Shown piece after piece: positions 45,109 through 53,371 of a stretch of DNA of 64,000 nt. How positions within the stretch are numbered: position 1 is the stretch's first letter; every line of letters begins with the position of its first letter. Below the pieces are notes generated by a model. The model searched no databases. It was given only the letters and a program-made list of their open reading frames with translations, and had not been told where the DNA came from. The translations under genes and the position numbers were made by a program. Location of the stretch: positions 97,001 to 161,000 of the forward strand of contig NZ_JALHPR010000006.1 in NCBI RefSeq assembly GCF_022842375.1, written 5' to 3'. Origin of the DNA: Elioraea sp. GTDB lineage: Bacteria; Pseudomonadota; Alphaproteobacteria; Acetobacterales; Acetobacteraceae.

Positions 45109-45894
45109 ATGTGGGAGGTCTTCGCGCTGGCCTATGCCGAGAACACCGCGCGGCGACGGCGCAACCATTTCTTCCCGCCCGATCCCGCGCATGACACGCC
45201 GCACCCGCTCACCTTCTTCGTCTGGGCGGCGCGGCACGCGGGCACCGGCAAGGCCGTTGTGTTCGACACGGGCTTCCCGGCCGATCGCGCCCCGGCGCAT
45301 GGCCACACCTGGCTGCGTTCGCCCGCCGAGGCGCTCGCCCTCGTCGGCATCGATGCAGCGTCGGTCGAGGATGTCGTCATCACGCACCTGCACTACGACC
45401 ACGCCGGCGGCCATGCCGCCTTCCCCGCCGCGCGCTTCCATATCCAGGACGCCGAGATGGCCTATGCGACAGGCCGTTGCATGTGCCACCCGCATCTCCG
45501 CCGCCCCTTCCTGGCGGAGGATGTCTCTGCCCTCGTCCACCGCGTGTTCGAGGACCGGGTGGTGTTCCACGATGGCGACGACGAGCCCTGGCCCGGCATC
45601 CGCCTGCTGCGCATCGGCGGGCATTCGGCCGGGCTGATGGCAGCGCGGATCGAGACCGCCTCCGGCCCCATCGTGCTCGCCTCCGATGCCGCGCATTTCG
45701 ACGAGACGCTGACCGGAAACCCCTACCCGATCGTGCATGACATGCGCGCCGTGCTCGAAGGCCACCGGCGGCTCATCGGCGAGGCCGGGGGCGATCGGCG
45801 CCGGGTCGTGCCGGGCCATGACCCGGCGGTGCTCGTCCGCTTTCCCTCGGCCGGCCCGGGGCTCGACGGCATCGGCGTGCGTCTCGCGCCGTGA
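45109..45894 (+). CDS. MBL-fold hydrolase, N-acyl homoserine lactonase-like
   Basis: 261 aa. Metallo-beta-lactamase motifs: HLHYDHAGGH (zinc ligands), a later GHSAGLM histidine, SDAAHFDE aspartate and the C-terminal VPGHDP. The overall layout, with VVFDTGFPADRA near the N-terminus and YPIVHDM later, matches the AttM/AiiA lactonase group. It could open acyl-homoserine lactones or a related lactone; no luxI/luxR genes are in the window. Confidence 0.82.
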   Translation: MWEVFALAYAENTARRRRNHFFPPDPAHDTPHPLTFFVWAARHAGTGKAVVFDTGFPADRAPAHGHTWLRSPAEALALVGIDAASVEDVVITHLHYDHAGGHAAFPAARFHIQDAEMAYATGRCMCHPHLRRPFLAEDVSALVHRVFEDRVVFHDGDDEPWPGIRLLRIGGHSAGLMAARIETASGPIVLASDAAHFDETLTGNPYPIVHDMRAVLEGHRRLIGEAGGDRRRVVPGHDPAVLVRFPSAGPGLDGIGVRLAP

Positions 45895-46046
45895 CGCGCA
45901 TTCCCCGTCGGCACGCCCTGGTGAGCACCCACTGACAACCACGCGGGGCTGACCGCCACCGTTGCGCATACGCGGGGCTGTCTCGCTTTACCCTTCCGCA
46001 ATCGCGACGTGGCTCAGTGGCGCATCTGAACGCCACGGAGCGCGAC

Positions 46047-46433
46047 ATGCCCCGCCCTGCAGAGGCAGGCGTCACCCATTCCCAGCCCGCAGAGCATGTC
46101 CTCGATCCGGCCATGCTGGCGGAGCTTGGCGAAGAGCTGGGCGAAGCCGGACTCGCACGCCTGTTTGCCATCTTCGAGCACGATTTCGCCCTCCGCCTCG
46201 CCGCGCTGCGGGACGCGACGCATGCGGGTGACGGCGAGGCGAGCATGCGCCTCTGCCACGCCATGTCGGGTGCTGCTGCCTCGGTCGGGGCCGCTGCGCT
46301 GGCCGCGCGGGTGCGCGAGGGGCTCGCCGGCCCGATCGGCGAAGCCGATCTCGCCGCGATTGCCGTCGAGGCAGCCCGCGTCGTTGCCGCGGTCGGCACC
46401 TGGCGGCGTACGCGCTTCGGCGCCGTGGCGTGA
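46047..46433 (+). CDS. HPt-domain phosphotransfer protein
   Basis: 128 aa from the ATG at 46047, which has GGAG at 7 bp; a GTG at 46017 is also in frame. Helical domain with the phosphorylatable histidine His71 in RLCHAMSGAAASVGAAALAARV. The canonical lysine of HxxKG is serine. It overlaps the following REC-EAL gene (GTGA) and probably shuttles phosphate between the hybrid kinase at 48252 and that regulator. Confidence 0.82.
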   Translation: MPRPAEAGVTHSQPAEHVLDPAMLAELGEELGEAGLARLFAIFEHDFALRLAALRDATHAGDGEASMRLCHAMSGAAASVGAAALAARVREGLAGPIGEADLAAIAVEAARVVAAVGTWRRTRFGAVA

Positions 46434-47698
46434 CGCAGCCCTGGAAGGAGGGCACGGCGACACCATTGGCGGGGCACCGCGTGGTGATCGTCGAGGACGA
46501 TCGCACCATGGCGATGGTGGCGGAGAGCATCTGCCGCAAGCTCGGCGCACGCACCACCGTCGTCTGCGCCGACGGGGCTGCGGCGGCGGAAGCGCTGGCC
46601 GCGCCAGGCGAGGCGACGGACATCGTCCTGCTCGACATGATGCTCGGCGCGGGTGACGGCATTGCCGCGCTGCGGGGCCTCGATGCCACGCGCCTGACGG
46701 CGGAGATCATTCCAGTCAGCGCGTCGGACCCGCGCGTGCTTGATGCCGCCGTCAGGCTGCTCGCCGGCCGCGGCTTCAGGGTCCACTCCCCCATCGCCAA
46801 GCCGTTGACGGCAGACAAGCTTGCCCGCGCGCTCGATGCCGCCCCGCACCACTGCACCCTTGGCCACGCCGCCGAGGGGCAGCCAAGCGCGGAGCGCCTT
46901 GCCGCCGCGATCGCGGCTGACGAGATCGTTCCCTGGTTTCAGCCGCAACGCTGCGCGCGAACCGGCAGGATCATTTCCGTCGAGGTGCTCGCGCGCTGGG
47001 CCGATGCCGATCGCGGGCTGCTCACGCCCGCGTGGTTCATTCCCGGCCTGGAACAGTCAGGCCTGATCGCGCCGATGACCGAGCGCCTGCTCGACCAGGC
47101 AGCTTCGGCGCTCGCCCGGCTTGGCGCCGCGGCGCTGCCGCTCGGCCTCTCGATCAACATTTCCGCCCCCACGCTCGCCGACCCCGACCTGCCCGAGAGG
47201 CTCGAGGCAATCATCACCGCGCATGGGCTGGCCCCGCGGCAGGTGACCTTCGAGATCACCGAGAGCGCGGTGCTCGCCAACCCGCTGCTCCTGCTCGAGG
47301 GAACGGCACGGCTCAGGCTGCACGGGTTCGGGCTGGCGATCGACGATTTCGGCACGGGTTGGTCGTCGCTGGATCAGCTGCGCACGCTTCCCTTCACCGA
47401 ACTCAAGATCGACCGCTCCTTCGTCTCCGGTGCGCCTGCCGATCCAGCACGCCGCGTGATCCTCGCCAGCACGGTGACGATGGCGCACGGGCTTGGCCTC
47501 ACCGTCGTCGCCGAGGGCGTGGAAACGGAAGCCGAGCGTACGCTGCTTGCCGCACTCGGTGTCGACCTGATCCAGGGCTGGCTCTCCGGCCGGCCCACCG
47601 ACGCCGATGCGCTCGCCGCCCTGCTCGATGCGGAGCGGGCGTCCCAGCGCCACTCGGCCCCACACACGCGACCAGATGGCCCATCAGAAAGGACCTGA
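46430..47698 (+). CDS. Response regulator with EAL c-di-GMP phosphodiesterase domain
   Basis: 422 aa, GTG start overlapping the HPt stop. Receiver domain (acidic VEDDR, Asp69 in IVLLDMML, Lys in SPIAKPL) then an EAL domain from about 160. Catalytic residues look complete: Glu in SVEVLAR, Asn in SINISA, Glu in FEITES, the Asp pair in IDDFGTGWSSL, Lys in LKIDRSF, Glu in AEGVET and Gln in IQGWL. It should hydrolyse cyclic di-GMP under control of phosphorylation. Confidence 0.92.
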   Translation: MTQPWKEGTATPLAGHRVVIVEDDRTMAMVAESICRKLGARTTVVCADGAAAAEALAAPGEATDIVLLDMMLGAGDGIAALRGLDATRLTAEIIPVSASDPRVLDAAVRLLAGRGFRVHSPIAKPLTADKLARALDAAPHHCTLGHAAEGQPSAERLAAAIAADEIVPWFQPQRCARTGRIISVEVLARWADADRGLLTPAWFIPGLEQSGLIAPMTERLLDQAASALARLGAAALPLGLSINISAPTLADPDLPERLEAIITAHGLAPRQVTFEITESAVLANPLLLLEGTARLRLHGFGLAIDDFGTGWSSLDQLRTLPFTELKIDRSFVSGAPADPARRVILASTVTMAHGLGLTVVAEGVETEAERTLLAALGVDLIQGWLSGRPTDADALAALLDAERASQRHSAPHTRPDGPSERT

Positions 47699-47702
47699 CC
47701 CG

Positions 47703-48218
47703 ATGATGCTCACCCGACGCGCCGCGATTGCCGCCGCAGCCGCCATCGTTGCTACGCCGCACGCGTCGGCCGAGGCCTCGCTGCCACAGCCGACGGGACC
47801 CGTTGTGCTCACGCTCGGCGGTAACGTCAGGGCCACCAACGCCGCAGGTGCGGCCCGCTTCGACCGCGCGATGCTCGATGCGCTGCCGCAGACGGGCTTC
47901 GTGACCGGCTCACCCTGGACGGACAAGCCCGTCCGTTTCGACGGCATCTCGGGGGCAGCGCTCGTCGATGCCGTAGGCGCCCATGGCCGCGAGGCGACGG
48001 CAACGGCGCTGAACGACTACAAGGTCACCATCCCCTTCACCGATTTCGCCGCAGGCGGCCTGCTCGTCGCCTCGCGCATCGATGGCGAGGTGCTGCCCAT
48101 CCGCGCACGCGGGCCGCTCTGGATCGTGTACCCGTTCGACATCAACCAGCGCTTCCGGGCCGAGCTGTTCTATGCACGCTCGATCTGGCAGCTCAGGAGC
48201 ATCGTCTTCTCCGGCTGA
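47703..48218 (+). CDS. Exported molybdopterin-oxidoreductase-fold protein without cysteine
   Basis: 171 aa from the ATG at 47703 (GAAAGGA upstream), 4 bp after the EAL gene. A signal peptide (LTRRAAIAAAAAIVATPHASA) precedes a SUOX-like fold: VVLTLGGNVRATNAAG, ARFDRAMLDALPQTGFVTGSPWTD, VRFDGISGAALVDAVGA, NDYKVTIPFTDF and the C-terminal IVYPFD...YARSIWQLRSI. The cysteine that would bind molybdenum is missing; there is no cysteine in the whole protein. It may be a ligand-binding sensor for the hybrid kinase 33 bp downstream. Confidence 0.8.
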   Translation: MMLTRRAAIAAAAAIVATPHASAEASLPQPTGPVVLTLGGNVRATNAAGAARFDRAMLDALPQTGFVTGSPWTDKPVRFDGISGAALVDAVGAHGREATATALNDYKVTIPFTDFAAGGLLVASRIDGEVLPIRARGPLWIVYPFDINQRFRAELFYARSIWQLRSIVFSG

Positions 48219-48251
48219 GGAAGCAGGGACCGACGACGGCGGCTGCAGCGC

Positions 48252-50018
48252 ATGCCAAGCGCAAGGCGGTTCAGGACGGCCAGCTTCGCCGCTGCCCTGC
48301 TCCTGCTCGGTGTCGCGCTGTCTGCCGTTGCTGCCGTCATGGACTGGCAGGAGCGGCACGAGGCCGCCTTCTCGCACCCCTACGACAACGCCCAGTGGCT
48401 GGTCTTCCAAGGCGCCTACGAAACGTTCCGCCTGCATGACGCGCTCGATGCGCACGAGGCCGCCGCGAACGCGGATGACATCATCCTTCGCCACGAGATC
48501 TTCCAGAGCCGTGTCATTGCGCTTCAGAATTCGGCCGTCGGCAAGCTGCTCGCCTCCGACGCCGAGGCAGCGGCGCTGCTGTCCGGGATCGCCGCGCGGG
48601 CAGCGCTGATCGACGGCCGTGTGCAGCCAGGCGACCTCGCAGATCCAGCATTGCGCGAGGCGCTCGCCGCCGAGCTTGCCGGCGTCATCGCGCTGTTCAA
48701 CCGCACGGCGATGCGTGCGATCCACATCGCGGCGTACATGCGGACACGCGATCTCGTCGCGCTGCGCACGAGCCAGACGATGGTCTCCGACATCTTCCTC
48801 GTCGCCGCTGCCTCGGCACTCGGCCTGTTCGCCATCGTCACGGTGCAGCTGCGCCGCATCGACGAGGAGCGCGCGCGGGCGGAAGCGGCGTCGAAGACGA
48901 AGAGCGCGTTCCTCGCGACGATGAGCCATGAGCTCCGCACGCCGCTCAACGGCGTGATCGGCACGCTCGACCTCCTCGCTGACGACGCGATGCCGCAGGC
49001 AAGCCGCGCCCGCGTCGCCATCGCGCGGCGATCCGCCGACCTGCTGCTCGCAATCATCGGCGACGTGCTGGACATGGCCAAGCTCGAGGAAGGCCGCGTG
49101 ACGATCGACCGCGTCGTGTTCCCGCTCGCGCGCGTGGTCGAGGAGGTGCGCGAGACCTTCGCCGCCATCGCCGCGATCAGGGGCGTCGGGCTCTCGGTGA
49201 ATCTGGCGCCCGAGGCCGATGCCTGGTTCAAGGGCGACCCGGTACGACTCAGGCAGATCCTGTCGAACCTCGTCTCCAATGCCCTGAAGTTCACCGAGGC
49301 GGGCAGCGTCACTGTCACCGCCCAGGTGACCGATGCCGGCGATGCGGCGCGCCTGACGCTGTCGGTGGCCGACACCGGCATCGGCATTCCCGCCGCGGCC
49401 CTCGCGCGCCTCGGCAGGCGCTTCGAGCAGGCCGATGCCACGATCGCGCGCCGCTATGGCGGCACGGGGCTCGGGCTTGCGATCGTTCGTGCGCTGGCCG
49501 AGGCGATGGGCGGTGGGCTTGCGATCGCGTCGACCGAGGGGAAGGGCAGCGAGATCACCGTGACCTGCCTGCTCGTGCGCGCCGAGGCGCCGGCGCAACG
49601 CGAACCGCCGCTTCCGGCTGTGCCTGCCGGCATTCTCGTGTTGCTGGCGGAGGACAACGCGGTGAACCAGATCACCGCCACCGCGATGATCGAGCGGTTC
49701 GGTGCACGCGTCGACGTGGCCGTCAACGGCGCCGAGGCGGTGCGCCGCGCCGCGACCCAATGCTACGACATGATCCTGATGGACATGCAGATGCCCGAGC
49801 TCGACGGCATCGAGGCGACGCGCGCCATCCGCGCAGGACACTCCGCCTCGGCGCGATCGCCGATCGTTGCGCTGACCGCGAGCGCGTTCACCGAGGATGT
49901 CGAGCGTTGCCGCGCGGCGGGGATGGACGGCTACCTCACCAAGCCGCTGCGCAAGCGCGCGCTCGCAGAAGTGCTGGCGACGGTCGCACCGCCCCGCGCC
50001 GGGCGCGACGCGGCCTGA
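48252..50018 (+). CDS. Hybrid sensor histidine kinase with C-terminal receiver
   Basis: 588 aa. Two transmembrane helices (about 10-30 and 180-198) bound a periplasmic helical domain with no known fold. HisKA with His226 in ATMSHELRTPLNG; HATPase N box SNLVSNALKF, G boxes ADTGIGIPA and YGGTGLGLAIV; receiver with Asp511 in MILMDMQMPELDG and Lys in YLTKPL. It ends the HPt-EAL operon and very likely forms a phosphorelay (kinase, own receiver, HPt, REC-EAL). The periplasmic part may touch the exported protein encoded just before. Confidence 0.92.
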   Translation: MPSARRFRTASFAAALLLLGVALSAVAAVMDWQERHEAAFSHPYDNAQWLVFQGAYETFRLHDALDAHEAAANADDIILRHEIFQSRVIALQNSAVGKLLASDAEAAALLSGIAARAALIDGRVQPGDLADPALREALAAELAGVIALFNRTAMRAIHIAAYMRTRDLVALRTSQTMVSDIFLVAAASALGLFAIVTVQLRRIDEERARAEAASKTKSAFLATMSHELRTPLNGVIGTLDLLADDAMPQASRARVAIARRSADLLLAIIGDVLDMAKLEEGRVTIDRVVFPLARVVEEVRETFAAIAAIRGVGLSVNLAPEADAWFKGDPVRLRQILSNLVSNALKFTEAGSVTVTAQVTDAGDAARLTLSVADTGIGIPAAALARLGRRFEQADATIARRYGGTGLGLAIVRALAEAMGGGLAIASTEGKGSEITVTCLLVRAEAPAQREPPLPAVPAGILVLLAEDNAVNQITATAMIERFGARVDVAVNGAEAVRRAATQCYDMILMDMQMPELDGIEATRAIRAGHSASARSPIVALTASAFTEDVERCRAAGMDGYLTKPLRKRALAEVLATVAPPRAGRDAA

Positions 50019-50032
50019 TTGCGGAAGCCGTC

Positions 50033-50067
50033 GGCGCCGGCCGCATCGCAACGATGCGGCCGGCGCC
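50033..50067. terminator. Perfect 16-bp hairpin between convergent genes
   Basis: GGCGCCGGCCGCATCG pairs fully with CGATGCGGCCGGCGCC around a CAA loop, 14 bp after the hybrid kinase stop and before the PRC-barrel stop on the other strand. It is placed as a bidirectional terminator. Confidence 0.82.
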
Positions 50068-50113
50068 AGTCGTTGCTCAGTCAGGCGTCATCCGGCCGTC
50101 GTCATCCAGTGCG

Positions 50114-50599
50114 TCAGCCACGGTCAGCAAAGCGGAATTCCGGCAGCGCCTGCAGGCCTTCCTTCGTGGCACCCGCCATCACGAACCGCTCGCGCGAGGC
50201 ATCCCAGCGCAGGTCGTTCAGCGGCACGGACACGAGCTTCGCGCCGATGCCGAGGAACCCACCGACCGAGACGACGGCGGTCAGCGGCATGGGCGTCTCG
50301 CCGATCAGCATGTCGTCGATCGTGCCGATGCTCTCGTTCCGCTCGTTGTAGACGGTGGCACCGATCACGGTGCTCGCGCGCCGCACGCCGACAGGCTGCA
50401 CCGTCGTTCCGCCCGGCATGTTCGTGCCGGAAAGGTTGGTGCCCACCGTGCCGTCGATCGCGCGCGTCGCCGCCGTGCCGGGCGGGTTCTGCTGCGCGGG
50501 CGTCATCGGGCTGGTCGATGACTGGCCGCTGGCGAGCATTGGTGCGGCAAACAGGCCTGCCGCTGCAATCATCGACATCAAAGGAAGGCGCTTGGTCAT
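50114..50599 (-). CDS. Exported PRC-barrel protein
   Basis: 161 aa from the ATG at 50599. Signal peptide (MTKRLPLMSMIAAAGLFAAPMLASG), a low-complexity linker and a PRC-barrel: ASTVIGATVYNERNESIGTIDDMLIG, LTAVVSVGGFLGIGAKLVSVPLNDLRWD. PRC-barrel proteins in the alphaproteobacterial periplasm are common near stress genes; function unclear. It lies at the edge of the stress island. Confidence 0.82.
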   Translation of the reverse strand: MTKRLPLMSMIAAAGLFAAPMLASGQSSTSPMTPAQQNPPGTAATRAIDGTVGTNLSGTNMPGGTTVQPVGVRRASTVIGATVYNERNESIGTIDDMLIGETPMPLTAVVSVGGFLGIGAKLVSVPLNDLRWDASRERFVMAGATKEGLQALPEFRFADRG

Positions 50600-50709
50600 T
50601 GGAATTCTCCATTCATCTCGTACGGCCGCCAACAGAGCGCCGCTTGCATGATGAACGCCAGGAACCCGGCAAGGTTGCGTCTCGGCACGAAGGCCCCGGA
50701 GCAACGCCC

Positions 50710-51444
50710 TCAGAACAATGGGCGCGGCGGTGCGGGCTGTTCCCAGTACTGCGCGACGCGGCGCAACCCGCGCAGATCGCCGAGCACGAGGCGCCCGCCG
50801 GCCGTGTCGGCGAGGCCGGCGCGCCTGAGGCGCTGCAGCGTGCGGTTCGTATGCACGACGGAAAGCCCAAGCGTGTCGGCGATGTGGGCCTGTGTCAGCG
50901 GGAACGGCACTGATCCGCCATCGAGCAGGCCGGACGCGACAGCACGCTTGTAGAGATGCACGAGCAGGGCAGCGACCCGTTCGAGCGCGGTGCGGCGGCC
51001 GATCGAGAGGATCGCATCGTCGACCAGCCGCTCCTCATGCGCGGCAAGCCAGGTGAGGTCGAGCGCGAGCGCGGGATGGACGCGGAACACCGACCACACC
51101 ATGTCGCGCGCGAAGACGCAGAGCGACACGTCGGTCAGTGCCTCGACGCCATGCGCCATCGCGTCGAGCAGTTCCGCCTGCAGGCCGATGATGTCGCCGG
51201 GCAGCAGGATGTTCAGGATCTGCCGCCTTCCGTCGGGCAGCGACTTGTAGCGGAACGCCCAGCCCGCGAGCAGGGTGTAGATGCGATCATCCGCCCCGCC
51301 TTCGCTGATCACGCCCGCGCCCGCCCGAACGCGCAGCTGCCCGACCTTGCGCCGCGCGATGAAGGCGAGCTCGCCTTCGCGCGCCGGCTTGAAGCCCGGA
51401 AGCGGCCTCAGCGTGCAGAGGGTACAGGGAAGCGGCTTGTCCAT
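50710..51444 (-). CDS. Crp/Fnr-family transcriptional regulator
   Basis: 244 aa. Cyclic-nucleotide-binding-like barrel at about 30-135 (GAGVISEGGADDRIYTLLAGWAFRYKSLPDGRRQILNILLPGDIIGLQAELLD) and a C-terminal winged helix with TQAHIADTLGLSVVHTNRTLQRLRRAGLA. The N-terminal CTLCTLRPLPG has two cysteines, possibly redox-active but not the four of FNR. It is divergent from a histidine kinase gene. Confidence 0.86.
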   Translation of the reverse strand: MDKPLPCTLCTLRPLPGFKPAREGELAFIARRKVGQLRVRAGAGVISEGGADDRIYTLLAGWAFRYKSLPDGRRQILNILLPGDIIGLQAELLDAMAHGVEALTDVSLCVFARDMVWSVFRVHPALALDLTWLAAHEERLVDDAILSIGRRTALERVAALLVHLYKRAVASGLLDGGSVPFPLTQAHIADTLGLSVVHTNRTLQRLRRAGLADTAGGRLVLGDLRGLRRVAQYWEQPAPPRPLF

Positions 51445-51548
51445 CGAACGACCGGGCTCGGGTGGCGTCCAGGCTCTGCACGCATGGCAGCGGACCCTAT
51501 CACAGGTTAATGCGCAACCGCGGCGGCAGCGCTACGCAGAAGCCCACG

Positions 51549-52433
51549 ATGACGAACAACGACACGATGCTCGATCCCTCGACGATGCCGGCCGTGTTCC
51601 GCGCGGGCGACGGCCTCGTCATGCTCGCCTCCGGGCTCGTCGCTGCCGGGGCGGTGGTGGCGGCTGCACACGGCGTGGGGCAGGTGGGAGAGGAGCTCTC
51701 CTCGCCGATGCTGCTTGCGCTCATTGCGGCCGGCTTCGTTGCGGGCGTGCAATTTCCGCTCCTCGCGCGGCTGGTGCTCATGGTCCGCCGCGCGCGGGCC
51801 GATACCTGCCGCCTCGCCGCCAAGCTTCGCGCCGAGCGCGCGATGTTCCATGATCTGCAGCACCAGGTGGCGAATGCCACGCAGTTCGCGGGAAGCCTTC
51901 TCTCGCTCGCCGCCTCGCGGGTGCGTGACCGCGATGATGCGCAAGCCGCGCTCGAGGACGCCGCCGCGCGCCTGGCCGCGATGGCCGCGATCCACCGCCG
52001 CCTGCACGACCCGGCGCTTGCCGACCGCAGGCTCGGCGAGACATTGGCCGCACTCGCGCGTGATCTGCTGGCGGTGCAGGGCCGGCAGGACATCGCGCTC
52101 TCAGCCACGGTCACCGAGGACCTGCCGACGCTCGGCCTCGGCCACATCTCAGCGATCGCAAGCATCGTGGTCGAGGCCGTGACGAACGCGGTGAAGCATG
52201 CCTTCGTCGATCGCGAAGGCGGCAGGCTCGAGATCTCGCTCCACCGTGGCGCAGGGACCCTCCTCCTCGCCATCGTCGACGATGGGCCAGGCCCTCGCGC
52301 GGAAGCCCCCGATCCGACCAGTCTCGGCCTTGCGGTGATGGAGGCGATGGCGGCTCGGCTAGGGGGGCGCTTCATGCTTGAGCGGGCGGCCGGGGGTGGT
52401 GCTGCGGTGCGGGTCGTTTTTCCGGCCCCATGA
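51549..52433 (+). CDS. Membrane sensor histidine kinase (HisKA_2-like)
   Basis: 294 aa from the ATG at 51549; an ATG at 51510 is an alternative and neither has a strong ribosome site. Two transmembrane helices (about 17-40 and 50-70), then a dimerisation helix with His in FHDLQHQVANATQFAGSLLSL, similar to the HRVKNNLQ type, and an ATPase domain with VVEAVTNAVKHAF, VDDGPGPRAE and LGLAVMEAMAARLGG. It lacks a long sensor domain. Its likely partners are the stress regulators nearby, such as PhyR; that is inference. Confidence 0.78.
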   Translation: MTNNDTMLDPSTMPAVFRAGDGLVMLASGLVAAGAVVAAAHGVGQVGEELSSPMLLALIAAGFVAGVQFPLLARLVLMVRRARADTCRLAAKLRAERAMFHDLQHQVANATQFAGSLLSLAASRVRDRDDAQAALEDAAARLAAMAAIHRRLHDPALADRRLGETLAALARDLLAVQGRQDIALSATVTEDLPTLGLGHISAIASIVVEAVTNAVKHAFVDREGGRLEISLHRGAGTLLLAIVDDGPGPRAEAPDPTSLGLAVMEAMAARLGGRFMLERAAGGGAAVRVVFPAP

Positions 52434-52442
52434 TCCAGCCCG

Positions 52443-52838
52443 TCAGCGCCGGCGGATGACCGCGAGCGCGGTGTCCGCCAGGAGCGCGCCGGCGCTGATG
52501 AGGGGCGCGCGCGCCACGTCGCGTATCGCCCGCCTGAGCAGCGCACGCCGCAGCGCGGCCGCTTCCTCCACGACCGGGTCATAACGCGTGCGCGCAATGA
52601 ACGCGAGCAGGAGCGCGACGACGGCATCGGCCACCGCGATGGCGAGTGCCGCCGTCACCAAGCCCAGGCTCGGCACAAGTGCGTGCCACGCCGCGACGTG
52701 GAGGAGGGCGATCGCGGCGACGCCGAACCCCGCGGCCCCGGCGCGCCAGGCGAAGGCACGCGCCTGGATGGAGAAGGCACGCTTCAGCCTGATCGCCTCC
52801 GCCTCGGCTGCGAGGCTGACCAGCCCCACCGCGCGCAC
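52443..52838 (-). CDS. YqjE-like (phage-holin-superfamily-III-type) membrane protein
   Basis: 131 aa with two long hydrophobic helices (about 31-55 and 60-82) and a basic C-terminus. The sequence is in the style of YqjE/holin-X small membrane proteins, which in proteobacteria follow YqjD. It starts 3 bp after the DUF883 stop. No phage genes are nearby; the holin label is only a family name. Confidence 0.7.
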   Translation of the reverse strand: MRAVGLVSLAAEAEAIRLKRAFSIQARAFAWRAGAAGFGVAAIALLHVAAWHALVPSLGLVTAALAIAVADAVVALLLAFIARTRYDPVVEEAAALRRALLRRAIRDVARAPLISAGALLADTALAVIRRR

Positions 52839-52841
52839 GGC

Positions 52842-53105
52842 TCAGCGCCGGGTCAGCAGGGCAAGCACGAAGCCGACGGCAATCGCGGTGCCGATCGCAG
52901 CCAGCGGCTGCGCGCGCACCGCGTCACTCACACGCGTCGACTGGTGGCGCACACCTTCCACCGCACTGTGGGCCAGGTCCTCCGCCTGCCCGGCGAGCGA
53001 AGCCACGGCGGGCGTCACCCGGTCTTCCATCAGCGTCTCGACCTTCTCGCGCAGCTTCGCGATCTCGTGCTCCGCGGTGCTGGCGGCAGAATTCTGGCTG
53101 GCCAT
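52842..53105 (-). CDS. DUF883 (ElaB/YqjD-like) membrane-anchored protein
   Basis: 87 aa from the ATG at 53105. A coiled-coil-like N-terminal part (HEIAKLREKVETLMEDRVTPAVASLAGQAEDLAHSA) leads to a C-terminal anchor, VRAQPLAAIGTAIAVGFVLALLTRR, the DUF883 hallmark. E. coli relatives bind ribosomes at the inner membrane in stationary phase. Position inside the general-stress island fits that. Confidence 0.85.
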   Translation of the reverse strand: MASQNSAASTAEHEIAKLREKVETLMEDRVTPAVASLAGQAEDLAHSAVEGVRHQSTRVSDAVRAQPLAAIGTAIAVGFVLALLTRR

Positions 53106-53137
53106 GGTCACACTCCCTTTGCAGCTGTCCTGCTCAA

Positions 53138-53162
53138 GGAACGCGTGCGGCTGGCGAAGGTT
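53138..53162 (+). promoter_or_regulatory. EcfG-type promoter for the 25-aa membrane peptide
   Basis: GGAAC (53138-53142), 17 bp, then GTT (53160-53162) matches the consensus for sigma EcfG (GGAAC-N16/17-CGTT). It lies 99 bp upstream of the small gene at 53261, in plus orientation. Confidence 0.65.
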
Positions 53163-53260
53163 GCGACGCCAGCCAGGACGGTGTCGGGGCAACCGCCACA
53201 GGCGGCAGGCGTTGGGTTGGCGGGTGCCGCTTCCCGCGGCGAAGCAAGGAGACCGCAACC

Positions 53261-53338
53261 ATGCGATCAATCTTTCTCTACTTCCTCGGCGTTCCGGTGG
53301 TGCTGATCATCCTCCTGAACCTCTTCGGCGTGCTCTGA
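53261..53338 (+). CDS. 25-aa hydrophobic membrane peptide
   Basis: ATG at 53261 with AAGGAGA 7 bp upstream, a strong site. The product starts MRSIFLYFLGVP and consists of one transmembrane helix (VPVVLIILLNLFGVL). Similar 24-30-residue peptides beginning MRxIFLYFLGVP occur, to my memory, in other proteobacteria, but I cannot check. An EcfG-type promoter lies 99 bp upstream. It converges with the stress kinase gene 21 bp away. Too small for routine gene callers. Confidence 0.65.
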   Translation: MRSIFLYFLGVPVVLIILLNLFGVL

Positions 53339-53347
53339 ACACGCGGC

Positions 53348-53371
53348 CGGGAGGCCCGCTCAGGCCTCCCG
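53348..53371. terminator. 9-bp hairpin at the end of the stress kinase gene
   Basis: CGGGAGGCC pairs with GGCCTCCCG around a six-base loop that contains the kinase stop codon (53360-53362). It lies 9 bp after the 25-aa gene, so it can serve both strands. Confidence 0.65.

Noticed and set aside
52443-52838. Prophage remnant suggested by a holin-like protein
   Set aside because: No other phage gene, no att repeat; YqjE-like proteins are normal partners of DUF883 proteins.
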